A stretch of 64,000 bases of DNA, taken from Roseburia sp. Lineage in GTDB: Bacteria > Bacillota > Clostridia > Lachnospirales > Lachnospiraceae. Positions 60,810 to 64,000 of the stretch are shown one piece after another. The stretch covers positions 13,959 through 77,958 of the forward strand of contig DMYD01000054.1 in the NCBI GenBank assembly GCA_003483745.1. Direction: 5' to 3'. A model generated the notes under the pieces. The model made no database searches and had not been told where the DNA came from. It was given only the letters and a program-made list of their open reading frames with translations. Position 1 is the stretch's first letter. Each line of letters starts with the position of its first letter. Position numbers and translations under genes: made by a program.

Positions 60810-61751
60810 ATGTACAGAGCAGGAATTGATTTAGGAGGAACAAATATTAAGGCAGGAATCGTTGATGAAAATCAGAAAATTTTGGTGGAAGATTCCGTGC
60901 CGACGAGAGTGGAACGCCCATATCAGGAGATCATAAAAGATATGGCAGACCTCGTAAAGAACTTATTAAATAAGATACATGCAACGGATGCAGAACTTTC
61001 CGGTGTGGGAGTTGGAAGTCCAGGCACTGTGGATGCTGCGAATGGTGTTGTCTTATATTCTAATAATTTTGACTGGGACAATGTTCCGCTGGCTGCGGAG
61101 CTGGGAAAGTATTTTACATGTCCGATCAAAGTTTCCAATGATGCAAACTGTGCGGCACTTGGTGAGGTAAAGGCAGGAGCAGCAAAGCAGATCAAAAATG
61201 CAATTCTTCTTACACTCGGTACAGGAGTCGGCGGAGGAGTGATCATTGATGGCCAGGTGTTTGAGGGAGCACATGCAGGTGGAGCAGAGCTTGGACATAC
61301 GAGCCTTATATTTGGCGGAGAGCTTTGTACCTGTGGCAGAAGAGGCTGTGTGGAGGCATATGTTTCCGCAACCGGACTGATCCGCGAGGCAAAGCGGGCA
61401 GCAGAAAAAGATCCGCAGTCTGTCATGAATGAACTGTGTAAGGGTGATCTTTCGAATATGAACGGTAAGATTCCGTTTGATGCAGCGGAACAGAAGGATC
61501 CGGCTGGTATGAAAGTTGTAAATGATTACATTACTTATCTTGGTGAATCAATTGCAAATTATGTGAATATCTTCCGGCCGGATGTGATTTTGTTATCCGG
61601 AGGAATATGTAATCAGAAAGAAAAACTGACCGAGCCTTTGACGGAGTATATAAAAACCAAATGTTTTGGAGGAGAAAAAGCATTTATCCCGGAGGTACGG
61701 TGTGCAATCTTAGGAAACAGTGCCGGTATTATCGGGGCAGCCAACTTATAA
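60810..61751 (+). CDS. glcK: ROK-family glucokinase
   Basis: A 313-residue ROK sugar kinase that phosphorylates glucose with ATP. The N-terminal phosphate loop DLGGTNIKAGIVD (residues ~6-18), the glucose-contact segment around GSPGTVDAANGVV and NDANCAALGE (with catalytic Asp), and the ROK zinc-binding CTCGRRGCVE are all present. No N-terminal HTH, so it is an enzyme, not a repressor. The start is ATG 60810 with GAGGTG upstream. Together with glgP it could feed glucan-derived glucose into glycolysis. It has its own promoter and interrupts the usual hemZ-hisS neighbourhood. Confidence 0.93.
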   Translation: MYRAGIDLGGTNIKAGIVDENQKILVEDSVPTRVERPYQEIIKDMADLVKNLLNKIHATDAELSGVGVGSPGTVDAANGVVLYSNNFDWDNVPLAAELGKYFTCPIKVSNDANCAALGEVKAGAAKQIKNAILLTLGTGVGGGVIIDGQVFEGAHAGGAELGHTSLIFGGELCTCGRRGCVEAYVSATGLIREAKRAAEKDPQSVMNELCKGDLSNMNGKIPFDAAEQKDPAGMKVVNDYITYLGESIANYVNIFRPDVILLSGGICNQKEKLTEPLTEYIKTKCFGGEKAFIPEVRCAILGNSAGIIGAANL

Positions 61752-61786
61752 AGTAATAGAGTGTTTGCAAAGCGTGTAATCGTTGT

Positions 61787-62665
61787 GTGAATGTAGTAAA
61801 GAAAGATAGAAAGAACATCTGTATGATGGTAGAAGTACCTACACAGCTACAGGAAGCAGGATATCTAAGTAATATTTTCCAACGATGGCGGGAAGCTGGA
61901 ATTGGATTATCCATTGATGATTTTGGAACTGGATATGCCAGCATGAGTTATTTAAAAGAACTGAATGTAGAGGAGATCAAGATCGACAGACTGTTTGTAA
62001 AAGGGATTGAGGAAGCTACTTATAATTACAGACTGATCAGTAATATGATAGAATTTGCCAAAACGAATGCGATACGTATCTGTTGTGAGGGCGTGGAGGA
62101 TGTGCATGAACTTACGGTGTTAGAAGGATTAGCTCCGAATCTGATCCAGGGCTATCTGTTCTCGAAGCCGTGTAAGACAGAAGAGTTTGAAAGTGCTTTT
62201 ATCAATCAGGGGACGGAGGCTTACAGAAGATATGCTGAGTTTGTCCGGAAAATATATCAGTATAAGGATAAAATGCATGTTGTCTACTTTGATGCGAAAA
62301 ACATTTTAAGGGAGACGGAACTTGGACTCTGGATCATACGGATCAATGAGTGCGAACAGTATTATGAAATGTATGCCGACGAGACGATGGAACACATTAT
62401 GTCTGTGGACAGAAAATATACGCCACAGGAATGCTATGCGTTCTGGCACAACAGGATTGTGGAAAATTATCGTGACTATGTAAATAAAAATGTGAAACGT
62501 ATGATGGAAACAGATAAGGTTGTGGAACTTGAGTACGCATGGATGCATCCGGAATTAGGTGAGATCAGGGTGAGATGCAGCGGAAGAAGAGTCGAGGATA
62601 CGGATGGCATGGTTACTTTAGAGGGATATCACAGAACAGTCAGCAATATTGAAAGAGCATTGTGA
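61787..62665 (+). pseudogene. 5'-truncated EAL protein with C-terminal PAS-like domain
   Basis: The 292-residue frame enters an EAL domain part-way. The first recognisable strand, MMVEVPTQLQEAG, corresponds to the ELTES strand. It is followed by DDFGTGYASMSYL, IKIDRLFVKGI, CEGVED and QGYLFSKP. The EAL motif itself and about 90 preceding residues are missing, so no phosphodiesterase activity is expected. A C-terminal PAS-like region (~165-292) remains in frame. The frame opens with a GTG without any ribosome-binding site, 36 bases after glcK, so I read it as a deletion remnant that is probably not translated. Confidence 0.85.
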
Positions 62666-62687
62666 AAATACCAGTACAGAACAGTTC

Positions 62688-62716
62688 TTGACGTATACAA
62701 TCGTGAAAAGTATAAT
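62688..62716 (+). promoter_or_regulatory. Sigma-A promoter of hisS
   Basis: TTGACG at 62688-62693, a 17-base spacer and TATAAT at 62711-62716, 38 bases before the hisS ATG. There is no T-box in the short leader. Confidence 0.8.
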
Positions 62717-62753
62717 AGGCAAAGGATATTAGGCAGAAGATGGAGGAAATTTC

Positions 62754-64000
62754 ATGGCATTAAGTAAAAAGCCGGTTAACGGCATGAAAGATATTTTACC
62801 GGAAGAGATGCAGATCCGGGATTATGTGCAGCAGGTCATCAAAGAGACTTACCGCAGTTTCGGTTTTACACCGATTGAGACTCCCTGTATGGAAAATATT
62901 GCAAACCTGAGCAATAAACAGGGTGGAGAAAATGAAAAACTGATTTTTAAAGTAATGAAGCGCGGTGAAAAGTTGAAAGTCGCTGAAGCAAAAGAAGAAG
63001 CGGATTTAGTTGATTTTGGTATGCGTTATGATCTGACCGTTCCGTTGGTTCGTTTTTATTCTAATAATGCAAATGATCTTCCGTCTCCGTTTAAGGCAAT
63101 CCAGATGGGAAATGTCTGGAGAGCTGACCGTCCGCAGCGTGGCCGCTATCGTCAGTTTATGCAGTGTGACATCGATATTATCGGAGAACCGACCAATCTT
63201 GCAGAAATCGAGCTGATCTTAGCGACAACCACAACGATCGGTAAACTGGGATTTAAGAATTTCGAGATCCGTATCAATGAGCGCCGTATTTTAAAAGCGA
63301 TGGCGGCATACAGCGGATTTGCGGAGGAAGATTTTGATACCGTATTTATCATCTTAGATAAAATGGACAAGATCGGGCTTGACGGCGTGTCAGAAGAACT
63401 TGAAAAAGAGGGCTATGCAAAAGAGTCGATCGAAAAATACCTTGCACTCTTTAAGGGGGTTGAGGAAGCAGAAAATGGCATCAAATATCTTGCAAAAACA
63501 TTAGAGGGGTATTTAGATCCTGAGGTGGAGCGTAATCTTTTAGAGATTATTGATACTGTGGAGGGCGCAAAAGCAGCTTCCTTTAAGATGGTATTTGATC
63601 CGACTTTAGTGCGTGGTATGAGTTATTATACCGGAACCATCTTTGAGATTTCCATGCCGGAGCTTGGCGCAGCCTGCGGTGGTGGTGGACGTTATGATAA
63701 GATGGTTGGAAAATTTACCGGACAGGATGTGCCGGCATGTGGATTTTCCATCGGATTTGAGCGTATTATCCTTCTTCTGATGGAGAGTGGATTTACGGTT
63801 CCGGCACAGAGACCGAAGGTTGCATATCTGATTGAAAAAGGATGCCCGGCAGAAAAACTTGGTGAAATCATCGGAAAGGCACAGGAAGAACGTGCTGCAG
63901 GCAAACAGGTGCTTGTTGTCCGCATGAATAAAAATAAAAAATTCCAGAAGGAAAAATTAGACGCCGAGGGATACAAAGAGATCGTAGAATTTTTCAATAA
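62754..64000 (+). CDS. hisS: Histidyl-tRNA synthetase (3' end outside window)
   Basis: A class II aminoacyl-tRNA synthetase that charges tRNA-His. The visible 415 residues begin MALSKKPVNGMKDILPEEM. Motif 1 lies near GFTPIETPCME, motif 2 near VWRADRPQRGRYRQFMQCD, the histidine-A loop LVRGMSYYTGTIFEI is at ~283, and motif 3 is GFSIGFERIILLL (~337). The C-terminal anticodon-binding domain has started and runs past base 64000; the last complete codon is AAT and no stop is reached. GGAGGAAATTTC precedes the ATG. aspS is expected just downstream, as in most Firmicutes. Confidence 0.96.
   Translation, partial: MALSKKPVNGMKDILPEEMQIRDYVQQVIKETYRSFGFTPIETPCMENIANLSNKQGGENEKLIFKVMKRGEKLKVAEAKEEADLVDFGMRYDLTVPLVRFYSNNANDLPSPFKAIQMGNVWRADRPQRGRYRQFMQCDIDIIGEPTNLAEIELILATTTTIGKLGFKNFEIRINERRILKAMAAYSGFAEEDFDTVFIILDKMDKIGLDGVSEELEKEGYAKESIEKYLALFKGVEEAENGIKYLAKTLEGYLDPEVERNLLEIIDTVEGAKAASFKMVFDPTLVRGMSYYTGTIFEISMPELGAACGGGGRYDKMVGKFTGQDVPACGFSIGFERIILLLMESGFTVPAQRPKVAYLIEKGCPAEKLGEIIGKAQEERAAGKQVLVVRMNKNKKFQKEKLDAEGYKEIVEFFN

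Overview
The window looks like a chromosomal segment of a low-to-mid GC Gram-positive anaerobe of the Lachnospiraceae (Roseburia/Agathobacter-like). This is inferred from the gene set: a clostridial-type serS behind a T-box, a bacterial V-type ATPase, MecA, CarD, HemZ, DUF4317 and a PyrK/PyrD pair. Strong AGGAGG-type ribosome-binding sites are common and many starts are GTG or TTG. The species is not determined. No rRNA, tRNA, CRISPR array, IS element or phage gene was seen.

Layout. 1-4.6 kb: the 3' end of a MacB-type ABC permease, a CgeB-like glycosyltransferase, T-box-controlled serS, and a cyclophilin on the minus strand. 4.8-8.3 kb: a secreted C39-like protein, a NagZ-like glycosidase, MecA and a 60-residue unknown protein. 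8.4-17.3 kb: a nine-gene V/A-type ATPase operon bounded by a clear promoter and a terminator. 17.3-26.9 kb: an EAL-HDOD protein, a two-domain PPK2 phosphotransferase, lspA-PAP2, a PAS/GGDEF/EAL protein, an AraC regulator, and glycogen phosphorylase. 27-29.9 kb: a PadR regulator with a HAAS-prefixed membrane protein, and an M19 dipeptidase.

29.9-41.6 kb is a cell-surface glycopolymer locus. It holds two tandem paralogous secreted InlB-repeat/Fn3 proteins, a Wzm/TagG-like permease, a Wzt-like ATPase with a C-terminal extension, a methyltransferase fused to a kinase-like domain (the layout of the O-antigen capping enzyme WbdD), and two very large proteins with two GT2 domains each. A decayed PfkB sugar kinase follows.

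42.2-45 kb holds carD and a DUF4317 gene that point at each other. Each is followed by a copy of a ~310-nt element whose long stems pair in both copies with different sequences, while internal blocks are conserved. This is the best candidate in the window for an undescribed structured RNA. 45.1-48.9 kb (minus) is a compact sigV-rsiV-MBOAT-SGNH run, which reads as an ECF-controlled envelope O-acetylation operon. It parallels B. subtilis sigV-rsiV-oatA but with an unrelated acetylation machine.

49-64 kb is mostly housekeeping on the plus strand: GNAT, TPR lipoprotein, hflX, pyrC-pyrK-pyrD, a two-domain GNAT, relA/spoT, an MBL hydrolase, hemZ, glcK, a 5'-truncated EAL gene, and hisS, which runs off the window.
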